Assembly: GCA_026125895.1 (NCBI GenBank)
Contig: JAHCKG010000009.1
Span: 86,603 to 150,602 of the forward strand
DNA from: Pseudolabrys sp.
GTDB taxonomy: Bacteria; Pseudomonadota; Alphaproteobacteria; Rhizobiales; Xanthobacteraceae
DNA: 64,000 nt
Reading direction: 5' to 3'
Shown here: piece by piece, positions 44,850-53,763 of the stretch
How the letters are laid out: each line of letters opens with the position of its first letter
Numbering within the stretch: position 1 is the stretch's first letter
Notes under the pieces: model-generated
What the model saw: the letters and a program-made list of their open reading frames with translations, nothing else
The model's database searches: none
What the model was told of the DNA's origin: nothing
Made by a program: the position numbers and the translations under genes

Positions 44850-45527
44850 GTGCTGCCCTGGAAAGTGCTCGATACCGCCCCGGTTCCCGGCGGCCGCAAA
44901 GAACTGCGCCTCAAGCAGCGCGGCAAGGAATTCGTCATCATGCTCGACAAGCAAGAGCTGATGAGCAGCTACCTGAGCGTCACCGAAAAGGCGCTGGCGA
45001 CGTTCGGCTGCGAGACCATCAAGACGCGCGAGAAACCGCGCGTGCTGATCGGCGGCCTCGGCATGGGCTACACCTTGCAGGCAACGCTGAAGGTTCTCGG
45101 CGACAAGGCCGAGGTCCTCGTCGCCGAACTCGTGCCGGCTGTCGTCAAATGGGCGCGCGGCCCGCTGGCGCACATCACCGATGGCAGCCTGGACGATCCG
45201 CGCGTCGCCGTTCACGAGATCGATGTCGGCGAACTGATCCGCGGCAAGAAGTCGGCGTATGACGCCATCCTGCTCGATGTCGATAACGGGCCCGACGGGC
45301 TGACCCGCAGCGCCAATGACGCGCTCTACGACATGGCCGGCCTCGCCGCGGCGCATCAGGCCTTGCGCAAGGGCGGCGTGCTGGCGGTGTGGTCGTCCAC
45401 GCCCGATGCCAAATTCACGGCGCGGCTGAAGAAGGCCGGCTTTACGGTGAAGGAATTTCCCTTGCGCGCCAACGGCCCGCATGGCGGCGCCAAGCACTTC
45501 ATCTGGACGGCCACAAAAGCCGGCTAG
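44850..45527 (+). CDS. Spermidine-synthase-like protein (class I methyltransferase fold)
   Basis: A 225-residue Rossmann-fold protein of the spermine/spermidine synthase family. The cofactor loop is LIGGLGMGYTLQATL, the acidic end of strand 2 is VAELVPAVVKWARG, and the active-site strand reads YDAILLDVDNGPDGLT, with acidic residues placed as in aminopropyltransferases. It is shorter than true SpeE (about 280 residues) and lacks its N-terminal beta domain, so the reaction is uncertain. It starts with GTG. Confidence 0.75.
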   Translation: MLPWKVLDTAPVPGGRKELRLKQRGKEFVIMLDKQELMSSYLSVTEKALATFGCETIKTREKPRVLIGGLGMGYTLQATLKVLGDKAEVLVAELVPAVVKWARGPLAHITDGSLDDPRVAVHEIDVGELIRGKKSAYDAILLDVDNGPDGLTRSANDALYDMAGLAAAHQALRKGGVLAVWSSTPDAKFTARLKKAGFTVKEFPLRANGPHGGAKHFIWTATKAG

Positions 45528-45623
45528 GCCTGCGACCCGCCACCCTCGCCAAATCGCCTTATTGTGCCTATCTCTTGGGGGCCTGCTCCCCTTCGATGCG
45601 GGCCTTCCCAGGAGATTTTCGCC

Positions 45624-47045
45624 ATGGATCCAGCCGCTTCCTCCCTGATCGACCGCGCCGGGCTCGATAAATCCAAGGTGCGCGAACTGGTCGGCCGCGG
45701 CCTGGAAGGCGCGGACGATGGCGAACTGTTCCTCGAATACAAGCAGACCGAGGCACTCGCCTTCGACAACGGCCGCCTCAAGCAGGCGACCTATGACACC
45801 ACGCAGGGCTTCGGCCTGCGCGCGGTGAAGGACGAGGCGGTCGGCTATGCCCACGCCTCCGACCTGTCGGAAGGCGCGCTGGCACGCGCCGCCGACGCCG
45901 TGCGCGCGGTCAAGGGCGGCTACAGCGGCCAGTATGCCGAGGCCCCCGGCCGCACCAATCGCAAGCTCTATGACGATGTGAACCCACTCGGCACGCCGGC
46001 CTTCGAACAGAAGGTCAAGCTGCTCGAGACCATCGATGCCTATGCCCGCGCCAAGGACCCGCGCGTGCGGCAGGTCACCGCCTCGATCGCCGCGACCTGG
46101 CAGGTCGTCGAAATCCTGCGCAGCGACGGCGAGACCTATCGCGATATCCGCCCGCTGGTGCGCCTCAACGTCTCGGTCGTGGCCGGCGACGGCGACCGTC
46201 AGGAAACCGGCAGCTATGGCGTCGGCGGGCGCGAAGGTTACGAGCGTTTCATCGAGCCGTCGATGTGGCAGCACGCGGTCGATGAGGCCGTGCGTCAGGC
46301 CATGGTCAACCTCACCGCCGTCGCCGCGCCGGCCGGCGAAATGGATGTCGTGCTCGCCTCTGGCTGGCCGGGCGTGATGCTTCACGAAGCCGTCGGCCAT
46401 GGTCTCGAAGGCGACTTCAACCGCAAGAAGACCTCCGCCTTCGCCGGCCTGATGGGCCAGCAGGTGGCCGCCAAGGGCGTCACCGTCATCGACGACGGCA
46501 CCGTGCAGCAGCGCCGCGGCTCGCTCACCATCGATGACGAAGGTACGCCGACCAACCGCACGGTGCTGATCGAGGACGGCATCCTCGTCGGCTACATGCA
46601 GGACCGCCAGAACGCGCGGCTCATGGGCATGAAGCCGACCGGCAACGGCCGGCGTGAATCGCACGCTCATGTGCCGATGCCGCGCATGACCAACACCGCG
46701 ATGCTCGCGGGTGCACACGAGCCGGCCGAGATCATCGCTTCGGTGAAGAACGGCCTCTATGCCGTCAACTTCGGCGGCGGTCAGGTCGATATCACCTCGG
46801 GCAAGTACGTGTTCCAGTGCACCGAGGCCTACAAGATCGAGAACGGCAAGATCACCGCGCCGGTGAAGGGCGCCATGCTGATCGGCAACGGCCCGACCGA
46901 CCTGCATCGCATCACCATGATCGGCAACGACTTCGCGCTCGATCCGGGCATCGGCACCTGCGGCAAGAACGGCCAGGGCGTGCCGGTCGGCGTCGGCCAG
47001 CCGAGCCTGCGCATGGACAAGATCACTGTGGGCGGGACGGCCTAA
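45624..47045 (+). CDS. tldD: TldD metalloprotease
   Basis: A 473-residue subunit of the TldD/TldE (PmbA) zinc protease, which degrades unfolded peptides and processes microcin/CcdA in E. coli. The catalytic HExxH-like motif is H254-E-A-V-G-H259 in LHEAVGHGLEGDFNRK. The C-terminal barrel has a conserved cysteine in GTCGKNGQGVPVG. The partner gene pmbA is not adjacent. AGGAG lies upstream of the ATG. Confidence 0.94.
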   Translation: MDPAASSLIDRAGLDKSKVRELVGRGLEGADDGELFLEYKQTEALAFDNGRLKQATYDTTQGFGLRAVKDEAVGYAHASDLSEGALARAADAVRAVKGGYSGQYAEAPGRTNRKLYDDVNPLGTPAFEQKVKLLETIDAYARAKDPRVRQVTASIAATWQVVEILRSDGETYRDIRPLVRLNVSVVAGDGDRQETGSYGVGGREGYERFIEPSMWQHAVDEAVRQAMVNLTAVAAPAGEMDVVLASGWPGVMLHEAVGHGLEGDFNRKKTSAFAGLMGQQVAAKGVTVIDDGTVQQRRGSLTIDDEGTPTNRTVLIEDGILVGYMQDRQNARLMGMKPTGNGRRESHAHVPMPRMTNTAMLAGAHEPAEIIASVKNGLYAVNFGGGQVDITSGKYVFQCTEAYKIENGKITAPVKGAMLIGNGPTDLHRITMIGNDFALDPGIGTCGKNGQGVPVGVGQPSLRMDKITVGGTA

Positions 47046-47046
47046 G

Positions 47047-47093
47047 CGCATGGTCCCGAAAAGTGGGAACCGGTTTTCGGATCAGACCATGCG
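47047..47093. repeat. Extragenic palindrome (CCGAAAA...TTTTCGG family)
   Basis: The outer arms CGCATGGTC and GACCATGCG are a perfect 9-bp inverted repeat, and inner CCGAAAA and TTTTCGG continue the stem around GTGGGAACCGG. It lies in the 61-base tldD-lepB gap and belongs to a very common Hyphomicrobiales intergenic repeat type. In frame it would add residues to LepB, but the ribosome site lies after it. Confidence 0.75.
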
Positions 47094-47106
47094 TCAGGAA
47101 GAAACA

Positions 47107-47886
47107 ATGACCAGCGAGACCACTCCCGCGAGCAAATCGCGCACGCGCCTGCGCAGCATCGGCAAGGGCGTCGTCGATATCGTGTCGATCGTGCTGGCGG
47201 TGACCATCGCCAAGACGGCGCTCGCCGAGCCGTTCTATGTGCCGTCCGGCTCGATGGAGCCGACGCTGCTGATCGGCGACGAACTGCTGGCGACCAAATT
47301 CGCCTACGGCTATTCGACCGCGTCGCTGCCTGCGGTCATCACGCTGCCGCAGAGCGAGCGGCTGTTCGGCGCGCTGCCCAAGCGCGGCGACGTCGTCGTG
47401 TTCCGCTGGCCAGGCGATCGCTCGCAGGTCTGGGTCAAGCGCGTCATCGGCCTGCCCGGCGATCACATCAAGCTCGAGAACGGCGTCGTCTCCATCAACG
47501 GCGAGGCTGCGGCGCAGACGCGGGAAGGCATCGGCGAGGCCGAGAACGAAGACGGCTCGCAGGCCAAGGCCGCGCGTTTCATCGAAACGCTGCCGGGCGG
47601 GCGCAAGCACACGATCTTCAAACTCGCCGGCTACGACCCGCTCGACAACATGCCGGACACGGTGGTGCCTGCCGGCCATGTCTTCGTCATGGGCGACAAC
47701 CGCGACAACTCCGCCGACTCGCGCGTGCCGCTGCGCGCCGGCGGCGTCGGCATGCTGCCGACCGCCGACCTCATCGGCCGGGTCGATGCCATCGTCGGCT
47801 CGTGGGATCTCGGCATGAAAGACCAGCCCATTTGGACCTGGCCGAAGGGATTGCGGCTGTCGCGGTTTTTTAGCGGCGTGCAGTAA
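47107..47886 (+). CDS. lepB: Signal peptidase I
   Basis: A 259-residue membrane serine-lysine protease that removes Sec and Tat signal peptides. The N-terminal anchor is VVDIVSIVLAVTIAKTAL. The catalytic serine is S49 in PSGSMEPTLL and the general-base lysine K111 in VWVKRVIGLPGD. Box E GDNRDNSADSR is present. The ATG at 47107 with AGGAAG upstream is preferred over 47089, which lies inside the repeat. It is followed by a long inverted repeat. Confidence 0.94.
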   Translation: MTSETTPASKSRTRLRSIGKGVVDIVSIVLAVTIAKTALAEPFYVPSGSMEPTLLIGDELLATKFAYGYSTASLPAVITLPQSERLFGALPKRGDVVVFRWPGDRSQVWVKRVIGLPGDHIKLENGVVSINGEAAAQTREGIGEAENEDGSQAKAARFIETLPGGRKHTIFKLAGYDPLDNMPDTVVPAGHVFVMGDNRDNSADSRVPLRAGGVGMLPTADLIGRVDAIVGSWDLGMKDQPIWTWPKGLRLSRFFSGVQ

Positions 47887-47900
47887 GACTCTTTCTTTCA

Positions 47901-48032
47901 ACCCTCCCCCTTGTGGGGAGGGTCGGCGAACAAAGTGAGCCGGGGTGGGGGTAGCGGCGAATAGCAATCACCCCCACCCCGACTGCTTTCGCTATCGCTC
48001 GAGCAGTCGACCCTCCCCACAAGGGGGAGGGT
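47901..48032. repeat. Long nested inverted repeat, family C
   Basis: Perfect 25-bp terminal inverted repeats (47901-47925 starting ACCCTCCCCCTTGTGGGG, and 48008-48032 ending CAAGGGGGAGGGT) enclose a second inverted pair (GCCGGGGTGGGGGT with ACCCCCACCCCGAC). Each end also folds on itself. It lies between lepB and the PAN gene. The C-rich arms resemble the copies framing the DUF559 gene at 61.4-61.9 kb. Confidence 0.85.
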
Positions 48033-48039
48033 GAAGACC

Positions 48040-48609
48040 TCACCGCACCACGCCGGAAATGCAGCACGGCTTTTGCCGCGGCCGGGTGATCCTGTCCTTC
48101 AGAAAGCAGCGCGCCGGCGCGCCGATATAACCCGGCCGCAAATAGGTCCAGGCCCGGCACTTGTTGTCGTCGCCGCAGGCTTTGCCACAGGCGGCGCCGG
48201 TCGGGTCCGGCGGCAGTTCGAAATTGCGATAGTCGCCGCCGAAACGGTCGATGGAAAATTCGGTTTCGCCGATACGCGGCTCGATGACGCCGGCGCCGCG
48301 CACGCCGGAGACGCAGCAGTCGTCGGGGCCGCGCGGCGGCACCTTGTTCTTGAGCCAGCAGAAGGCCTGCGCGTCGGCGGTGCGCGGATAGGAGAAACTC
48401 CAGGCCCGGCAGCGAGAGTCGCGCTCGCAGCGCGCCGCGCATACCGCCGGGTCGCCGCTCTTGACCTCGAATTTCGAATAGTCGCCGCCACGGCGGTCGA
48501 ACCCGGTTTGGGCCTGAGCCACCCCCGCCACCAGGGTCAAACCCACCAGCAGGGCGCTAAGGCCGGCGACCCGTCGCATCATTCCGGCAAGATCGACGCT
48601 CAATCGCAT
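48040..48609 (-). CDS. Exported protein with two PAN/Apple domains
   Basis: A 189-residue protein with a signal peptide (VAGLSALLVGLTLVAGVAQA) and two tandem PAN-type repeats. Each has GGDYSKFEV or GGDYRNFEL, a CAARCERDSRCRAWSF or CGKACGDDNKCRAWTY block, and a CCxSGV end with further cysteines (disulfide pattern). PAN domains bind proteins or carbohydrates; the target is unknown. Several starts are possible (48627, 48609, 48582); 48609 gives a good signal peptide. Confidence 0.82.
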   Translation of the reverse strand: MRLSVDLAGMMRRVAGLSALLVGLTLVAGVAQAQTGFDRRGGDYSKFEVKSGDPAVCAARCERDSRCRAWSFSYPRTADAQAFCWLKNKVPPRGPDDCCVSGVRGAGVIEPRIGETEFSIDRFGGDYRNFELPPDPTGAACGKACGDDNKCRAWTYLRPGYIGAPARCFLKDRITRPRQKPCCISGVVR

Positions 48610-48866
48610 TCCGGCCCGCCATTCCATTGCGGCCCCGGCTTTCAACCGAGGATCGCGATACGTCGCCCTCACGCTTTTCGCTCGCGCAGATGGAGCATGA
48701 CAGAGGCGACGGAACAAGACAAAATCCACGGCGACAAGATAGGGAGGGCCGCCTGCCGGGGAGCCTGCCTGTCGCCGCGGCCCGATGACACGGCCGGACC
48801 TTGCGAACCAACGCAGGGCCGACATTTCATCTGGCGCCACGGCGTATCCCCGACAAGCACACAACG

Positions 48867-50537
48867 ATGTCTGCCGGTTTTTCGAGCGCATGGCCGCGCG
48901 CCGCGACACGCCTTGCTGCGCGCCTGCGTCAGCGTGTCGCCGCCAGCGATCGGTACGACGTCGCTGCGATGGCGGCGTTTGCCGGGCTCGTGGCCCTGGT
49001 GACGCTGACGTTCCAGGCCTACGCCATCACCAACGACGAACCGGTCCAGCAGCGCTATGGCGAACTGATCGTCGCCTATTACGCCAGCGGCCTCAAAGAC
49101 CAGGCGCTGTTTCATTTCGTCAACCTGTATCTCTATGGCGGGCTGTTCGACAGCATTGCCGTCCTGATCCAGCGCGCCCTGCCGATGGTCGATCCTTATG
49201 CCATCCGGCATCTGCTCTGTGCCTTCATCGGGCTTGCCGGCATCGTCGCCGCCTGGGGCACCGCGCGGCTGGTCGCCGGTTCACGCGCCGCGGCGATTGC
49301 GGCTTACGCGCTGATGGTCTGCGGGCCGTGGTACGGCTCGATGTTCAACCATACCAAGGACATCCCGTTCGCCGCGGCGATGATGGCGGCCGTCTATTTC
49401 CTGCTGCGCGCCAGCCGCGATCTGCCGCGCCCGCGCTGGCGTCACGTCATCGGCTTCGGCCTGTTGTTCGGCGCCGCGCTCGGCATTCGTGTTCTCGGCC
49501 TGCTGATGGTGGGCTACGTGGCGCTGGCGATCTTTCTTTCCGGTCCGGCGTGGCGGAACAACCTCGGCAACGCCGTCGAATTCTTCGCCCGCTCGGTGAA
49601 GGCGCTGCTGCCGGCCCTCATCATCGCCTATCTCGTCATGATCGTGGCCTGGCCGTGGTCGGCGCTGTCGCCGCTTAATCCGGTCCGTGGCCTGCTCGAC
49701 TTCGGGCAATTTCACTATCAGATCCGCACGCTGCTCGGCGGCCACATTTACGAAATGGCCAATGTGCCGCGCTGGTACGTGCCGGCCTATCTTCTGTTCA
49801 AGCTGCCTCTGATCATCCTCGCCGGTGCGCTCGTGTCGGTGGTTTTCATCGCCTGGCCTCGCCGTGCGGCGGGTGCGGAGCAGTTGCGCAAGCGCAACGA
49901 GACGCTGCTGCTCGGCGTGATCGCAGCCTTTCCGGTCATTTGCGAGGTGATCGACGGTGGCCCGGCCTTCACCGGGTTGCGGCATTTCCTTTTCGTCGTA
50001 CCGGTCTTCGCGGTGCTGGCTGGCATAGGCTTCGACGCGATACTGACGCTTTGCGCCGCAGTGCGGATCTGGCTATCGCGCGCCGCGGCCCTGGCGATCG
50101 TGGCGACGCTCGGCTTCAACGCCGGCATTCTGATCGCGCTGCATCCCTACGAGTACCTCTATTACAACCCGCTCGTCGGCGGCCTGTCCGGCGCCTCGGG
50201 GCGCTATGTCGGCGACTATTGGGTGACGATCATGCCCGAGGCGGTTGAAGACCTCGAAGCCTATGTCGCCAAGCTCGACGCCAAGGGCCACCGTACGCAC
50301 CGCTATACGGTCGCGGTCTGCGGCGAGCGCCTGCCCTTCGAGAAAGAAGCCAATGCACGCCTGCAATGGGTGTCGGACTGGAGCAAGGCCGAGTTCTTCA
50401 TCGCGCCCACCCACATGAACTGCGATCGCGCGCTGGGAGGACGGGAGATTTCGCGGATCACCCGGCTCGGCGTGAAGATCGGCGTCGTCAAGGATCGTCG
50501 CGCGCTGCTGACGCCGGAAGTCGCCGGCATGCCGTGA
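48867..50537 (+). CDS. Membrane glycosyltransferase-like protein (GT39/ArnT-like)
   Basis: A 556-residue polytopic protein with about ten helices. The first loop carries the acidic motif TNDEPVQQRYGE, as in lipid-linked GT-C glycosyltransferases, where an Asp/Glu pair binds the sugar phosphate. FNHTKDIPFAAAMMAAVYF and GLRHFLFVVPVFAVLAGIG are the recurring family segments. A C-terminal periplasmic tail follows. It may add a sugar to an envelope polymer. The ATG at 48867 is chosen over an upstream opening overlapping the divergent gene region. Confidence 0.75.
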   Translation: MSAGFSSAWPRAATRLAARLRQRVAASDRYDVAAMAAFAGLVALVTLTFQAYAITNDEPVQQRYGELIVAYYASGLKDQALFHFVNLYLYGGLFDSIAVLIQRALPMVDPYAIRHLLCAFIGLAGIVAAWGTARLVAGSRAAAIAAYALMVCGPWYGSMFNHTKDIPFAAAMMAAVYFLLRASRDLPRPRWRHVIGFGLLFGAALGIRVLGLLMVGYVALAIFLSGPAWRNNLGNAVEFFARSVKALLPALIIAYLVMIVAWPWSALSPLNPVRGLLDFGQFHYQIRTLLGGHIYEMANVPRWYVPAYLLFKLPLIILAGALVSVVFIAWPRRAAGAEQLRKRNETLLLGVIAAFPVICEVIDGGPAFTGLRHFLFVVPVFAVLAGIGFDAILTLCAAVRIWLSRAAALAIVATLGFNAGILIALHPYEYLYYNPLVGGLSGASGRYVGDYWVTIMPEAVEDLEAYVAKLDAKGHRTHRYTVAVCGERLPFEKEANARLQWVSDWSKAEFFIAPTHMNCDRALGGREISRITRLGVKIGVVKDRRALLTPEVAGMP

Positions 50538-50560
50538 CGCAGCCCAGGCCCCAAAAATTA

Positions 50561-50591
50561 AAGCGCCCGCTGGAGGGGCCAGCGGGCGCTT
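50561..50591. terminator. Bidirectional hairpin terminator
   Basis: A perfect 13-bp stem (AAGCGCCCGCTGG with CCAGCGGGCGCTT) closes a 5-base loop. The minus strand then reads TAATTTTTGG, a good T-run for the DUF1127 gene; on the plus strand TGTTG follows. It serves both convergent genes. Confidence 0.8.
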
Positions 50592-50676
50592 GTTGATCCG
50601 GGCGCGAGAGGGGAATTTCGCTGATGCTCGGATCATCGCGGCCGATGAGAGGGATCGGCCGTTTTCTTGAAGATCG

Positions 50677-51036
50677 TCAAACCGTCTGCCGGGCCGGCCG
50701 GTTGGTCGCGGGCCGCCGGAAGGTCTTGGTGTCGTCATCCCACGCCACGACGCGGGTGCGGGCGCGGTTCATGCGCCGCTCGATGGCGCGTTCCTTCAGC
50801 AGCGCCGTCGGATCCGCCCACAGCGGCTCCGAGAAGGCGTCCTGGATATCGGACTGCGTCAGGCCGATATCGGCGAGCATGCGGCCGTCGAGCCCGGCGA
50901 GCATTTGCGCGTCGCGGCGGTGGCGGACGGCGCGGGCAACGGATTTGACCGAAATAAAGACCACGTTGATGGCGGCGCCCAGGACCCGGGTCAGGGTACC
51001 GGCAGCGAGCGGCAGAACGGGATAGGCGGTGGTCAT
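50677..51036 (-). CDS. DUF1127 domain protein
   Basis: A 119-residue basic protein. The DUF1127 (YjiS-like) motif is RRDAQMLAGLDGRMLADIGLTQSDI, followed by a tail rich in Arg (RAIERRMNRARTRV). The N-terminal part has a hydrophobic stretch (LPLAAGTLTRVLGAAINVVF). DUF1127 proteins act in phosphate/carbon or RNA-related regulation in some Rhizobiales, often as very small proteins; this one is longer. The ATG at 51036 with GGAG six bases upstream is preferred over TTG 51048. It is divergent from a LysR regulator. Confidence 0.85.
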   Translation of the reverse strand: MTTAYPVLPLAAGTLTRVLGAAINVVFISVKSVARAVRHRRDAQMLAGLDGRMLADIGLTQSDIQDAFSEPLWADPTALLKERAIERRMNRARTRVVAWDDDTKTFRRPATNRPARQTV

Positions 51037-51248
51037 GGTCATCTCCAATTTTGATGCAAAACCAGGGCCTTATGCGCTGATTTTGGCCGGCCGGAGCCTG
51101 TATCACCACGTCCGATTCCGTCGCCGACGCTGTCTATATGCGCTTGCGGTATTGATTAGTGAAACGAATGTTTTTAATCTGACCAATCAGGAATGCTGAT
51201 ATGAGCCCTTGCCCGGCGCGACACGCGCGGGAGCGACAGGAGTAGCCC

Positions 51249-52130
51249 ATGACCGCACTGCTCGACGCCGACCAGCTCCGCACCTTCATCGCCATCGCCG
51301 AGACCGGCAGCTTCACCAAAGCCGCCGAGGTCGTGAACAAGACGCAGTCTGCGGTATCGATGCAGATGAAGCGGCTGGAAGAACGCCTCGACCGCCCGGT
51401 GTTCGTACGCGACGGCCGCGCCTCCAAGCTCACCGAAGACGGTCAGCGCCTGCTCGATTACGCCCGGCGCATCATCAAGCTGAATCTCGAGACGATCGCG
51501 GCGTTCGGCGACGAGGAATTGTCCGGCCGCGTCCGGCTTGGCGTGCCGGACGATTACGCCGACCGTTACCTCCCGGAAATCATGGCGCGGTTCTCGCGCG
51601 CCTATCCCGGCGTCGAATTGTCGGTGACCTGCGAACCGTCATCCGACCTGTGGGAGCGCATCGACGGCAACGAGATCGATCTGGCCATCGTCACCAATTG
51701 CGATTCGCATCGCGCGGCCGAAACCTTCCGCCGCGAGCGGCTGCTGTGGGTGACCTCGAACCGTCACAGCGCGCATAGCGAAGAGACCGTGCCGCTGGCG
51801 CTCGGCCGCCCGACCTGTGCGTGGCGGCGCACCGCGATCGAACGGCTCGATACGATGGGCCGCCCGTATCGCCTGCTCTATTCGAGTTCGAATGCCGGCG
51901 CGGTCGCTGCCGCGGTGCTGTCGGGTCTCGCCGTATCGGTGCTCGCCGAATCGGGGCTGCGGCCCGGCATGCGCGTGCTGACCCCGGCCGACGGCTACCC
52001 GGACCTGCCGAGCTGCCAGATCGGCCTGGTGCGCAACGCGCATGAGAGTTCGACGCTGGCCAATGCGCTGGCCGAGCACATTATCTGCTCGCTCGACAAC
52101 TTGTCGGAAGCGGCGATCGCGGCGGAGTAG
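51249..52130 (+). CDS. LysR-family transcriptional regulator
   Basis: A 293-residue LTTR. The helix-turn-helix (LRTFIAIAETGSFTKAAEVVNKTQSAVSMQMKRLEERL) is at residues 8-48. The effector domain starts GRVRLGVPDDYADRYLPEIM, similar to the LrhA/Lrp-like LTTR branch paired with DUF1127 genes in alphaproteobacteria. AGGAG lies 7 bases before the ATG. The 212-base shared gap contains TTGATTAGTG and CTGACCAATCAGG, a possible LTTR palindrome. It probably represses or activates the divergent DUF1127 gene. Confidence 0.9.
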   Translation: MTALLDADQLRTFIAIAETGSFTKAAEVVNKTQSAVSMQMKRLEERLDRPVFVRDGRASKLTEDGQRLLDYARRIIKLNLETIAAFGDEELSGRVRLGVPDDYADRYLPEIMARFSRAYPGVELSVTCEPSSDLWERIDGNEIDLAIVTNCDSHRAAETFRRERLLWVTSNRHSAHSEETVPLALGRPTCAWRRTAIERLDTMGRPYRLLYSSSNAGAVAAAVLSGLAVSVLAESGLRPGMRVLTPADGYPDLPSCQIGLVRNAHESSTLANALAEHIICSLDNLSEAAIAAE

Positions 52131-52148
52131 CCGACGCGTTCGCGCCCG

Positions 52149-53084
52149 TTATTTTTGGGGCGTCCGCAGGATCAGCACGTTGCCGAGCAACACGGCGGCG
52201 AGGCCCAATGCGGCCAGCAGACTCCAGCGATAGTCTTCGGCGAAGGTCGAAACCATGAGCGCCACCACAGGATACATCACGGTGGTGTATCCCGTGCGCG
52301 CCGCACCGATGCGGCCGAGCAGCGTGAAGTAGATGGCGAAGGCCATGAAGGAACCGCAGATCGACAGGTAGGCAAGGCCGCCCAGATAAGCGGGGCTCCA
52401 GTCGATCGTGAAGGTCTGGCCCCTCGCCACCGCCACCAGCGTCACGAAACAGATGCCGTAGACCATGCCCCACGCCGCCGAGGCGAAGACCGGCAGGCGG
52501 CGACGCTGCGCCGCCACCGAAATCATGTTGGCGATGCAGAACGACAAGGTGCCACCGAGCGCCAGCAAAAGGCCGAGCATTGCCGAGCCGCTCAGATCGA
52601 GCCCGTTCAGTTCCGGATAGAACATCGCCGCGACGCCGGCGACGCCGAGGATGCCGCCGGCGACGGCGCGGCGTTCGATGCGCGCGCGGAAGATGAGCGC
52701 GCTGAGAACGATATTGCCGACCGAGGCCAGCGAGAAGGCGATGGACAGCAGCCCGGACGCCACGTGCTGCGCGGCGTGATAGAACAGAATGAAATTGGTC
52801 GAGAAGATTGCCGCGCCGAGGCCGATGAAATAGCGGTGATCGCCGAGCGGGAACCGCAGGCGCTCGCCACGCGCCGCGGCCAGCATGAACATCAGCGGCG
52901 CGGCGACGACGAAGCGCCAGACCACCGACACCTCGGGCGCGACCTTGCCGACCTGATAGTGCATGGCGATCCAGGACAGCCCCCAGATCAGCACTGAAAC
53001 GGCGTAAAGGCCGTAATCGAGCGGCGCCATCGCGCGCGCATTCGGCTCGCGGTCGGCTGCGGGTTTGTCGGCTTTCTGCGGCAT
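52149..53084 (-). CDS. EamA/DMT-family transporter
   Basis: A 311-residue membrane protein with ten helices made of two EamA repeats (IWGLSWIAMHYQVGKVAPEVSVVWRF in the first; GLAYLSICGSFMAFAIYFTLLGRIGAART in the second). The family exports metabolites or amino acids. The ATG at 53084 (MPQKADKPAAD) gives a short hydrophilic N-terminus. The substrate is unknown. Confidence 0.88.
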   Translation of the reverse strand: MPQKADKPAADREPNARAMAPLDYGLYAVSVLIWGLSWIAMHYQVGKVAPEVSVVWRFVVAAPLMFMLAAARGERLRFPLGDHRYFIGLGAAIFSTNFILFYHAAQHVASGLLSIAFSLASVGNIVLSALIFRARIERRAVAGGILGVAGVAAMFYPELNGLDLSGSAMLGLLLALGGTLSFCIANMISVAAQRRRLPVFASAAWGMVYGICFVTLVAVARGQTFTIDWSPAYLGGLAYLSICGSFMAFAIYFTLLGRIGAARTGYTTVMYPVVALMVSTFAEDYRWSLLAALGLAAVLLGNVLILRTPQK

Positions 53085-53179
53085 GCCGGGCGGTTTCGAT
53101 CTCGTGACTGCGTGAGCGGCGCTTGTGCCCGTGCGGAGGCCGCCGCACAACCCGGTTTCCGGGATGGAGCCTATTCGTC

Positions 53180-53650
53180 TCAGCAAATCTCGGCCGCAAC
53201 GGCGCCGAGGACATTCACTAAATCCGCCGGTTTAAGTTCGACCTGCAGGCCGCGGCGGCCGCCATTGCACAAGATGGTCGGGAAAACCAGCGCCGCTTGT
53301 TCGATGAAGACGCGGGCGCGCTTTTTCTGGCCGAACGGCGAGATACCGCCGACATGGTAACCGGTGATGCGCTCGGCTTCGGCGGCGCCCAGCATGGCCG
53401 CGCTCTTGGCGCCGGCCGCCGCGGCGAGCCGCTTGAGGTTCACTTCGCGGTCGGACGGCGCCAGCACACAGACGACCTCGGTGCCGGCCTTGGCCATCAA
53501 CGTCTTGAGCAGCCGCGCCGGCTCGATGCCGAGCGCCTCGGCCGCCTGCATGCCGATGCGCTCGGCATTCGGGTCGTATTCGTATTCGTGCAGTGTGAAG
53601 GCGACCTTGGCCTTCTCGAGCGCGACTGTTGCGGGCGTGGATTTGGCCAT
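53180..53650 (-). CDS. ybaK: Cys-tRNA(Pro)/Cys-tRNA deacylase YbaK
   Basis: A 156-residue trans-editing enzyme that removes cysteine from mischarged tRNA(Pro). Visible signatures are FTLHEYEYDPNAERIGMQAA, the conserved lysine in LLKTLMAK, CVLAPSDREVNLKRLA, and GYHVGGISPFGQKKRARVFIE near the active site. The length matches the family. It is followed by the EamA gene; a family B repeat lies upstream. Confidence 0.93.
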   Translation of the reverse strand: MAKSTPATVALEKAKVAFTLHEYEYDPNAERIGMQAAEALGIEPARLLKTLMAKAGTEVVCVLAPSDREVNLKRLAAAAGAKSAAMLGAAEAERITGYHVGGISPFGQKKRARVFIEQAALVFPTILCNGGRRGLQVELKPADLVNVLGAVAAEIC

Positions 53651-53661
53651 GCTGGTTCTCG

Positions 53662-53755
53662 GTCGTCCCCGCGAAGGCGGGGACCCATACGCCGTGTCCT
53701 CTCGATAGCACGGTGGCTATGGGTCCCGGGTCTCGCTACGCTCGCCCGGGACGAC
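53662..53755. repeat. REP-type palindromic repeat, family B copy 1
   Basis: Starts GTCGTCCCCGCGAAGGCGGGG with ACCCATA following, and ends GGCTATGGGTCCCGGG plus CCCGGGACGAC. The two outer units are mirrored (GTCGTCCC with GGGACGAC; GGGACCCATA with TATGGGTCCC). It lies between ybaK and the gshA stop. Other copies are at 57297, 58580 and 63160, all in the same orientation. Confidence 0.85.
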
Positions 53756-53763
53756 ACTAGATT

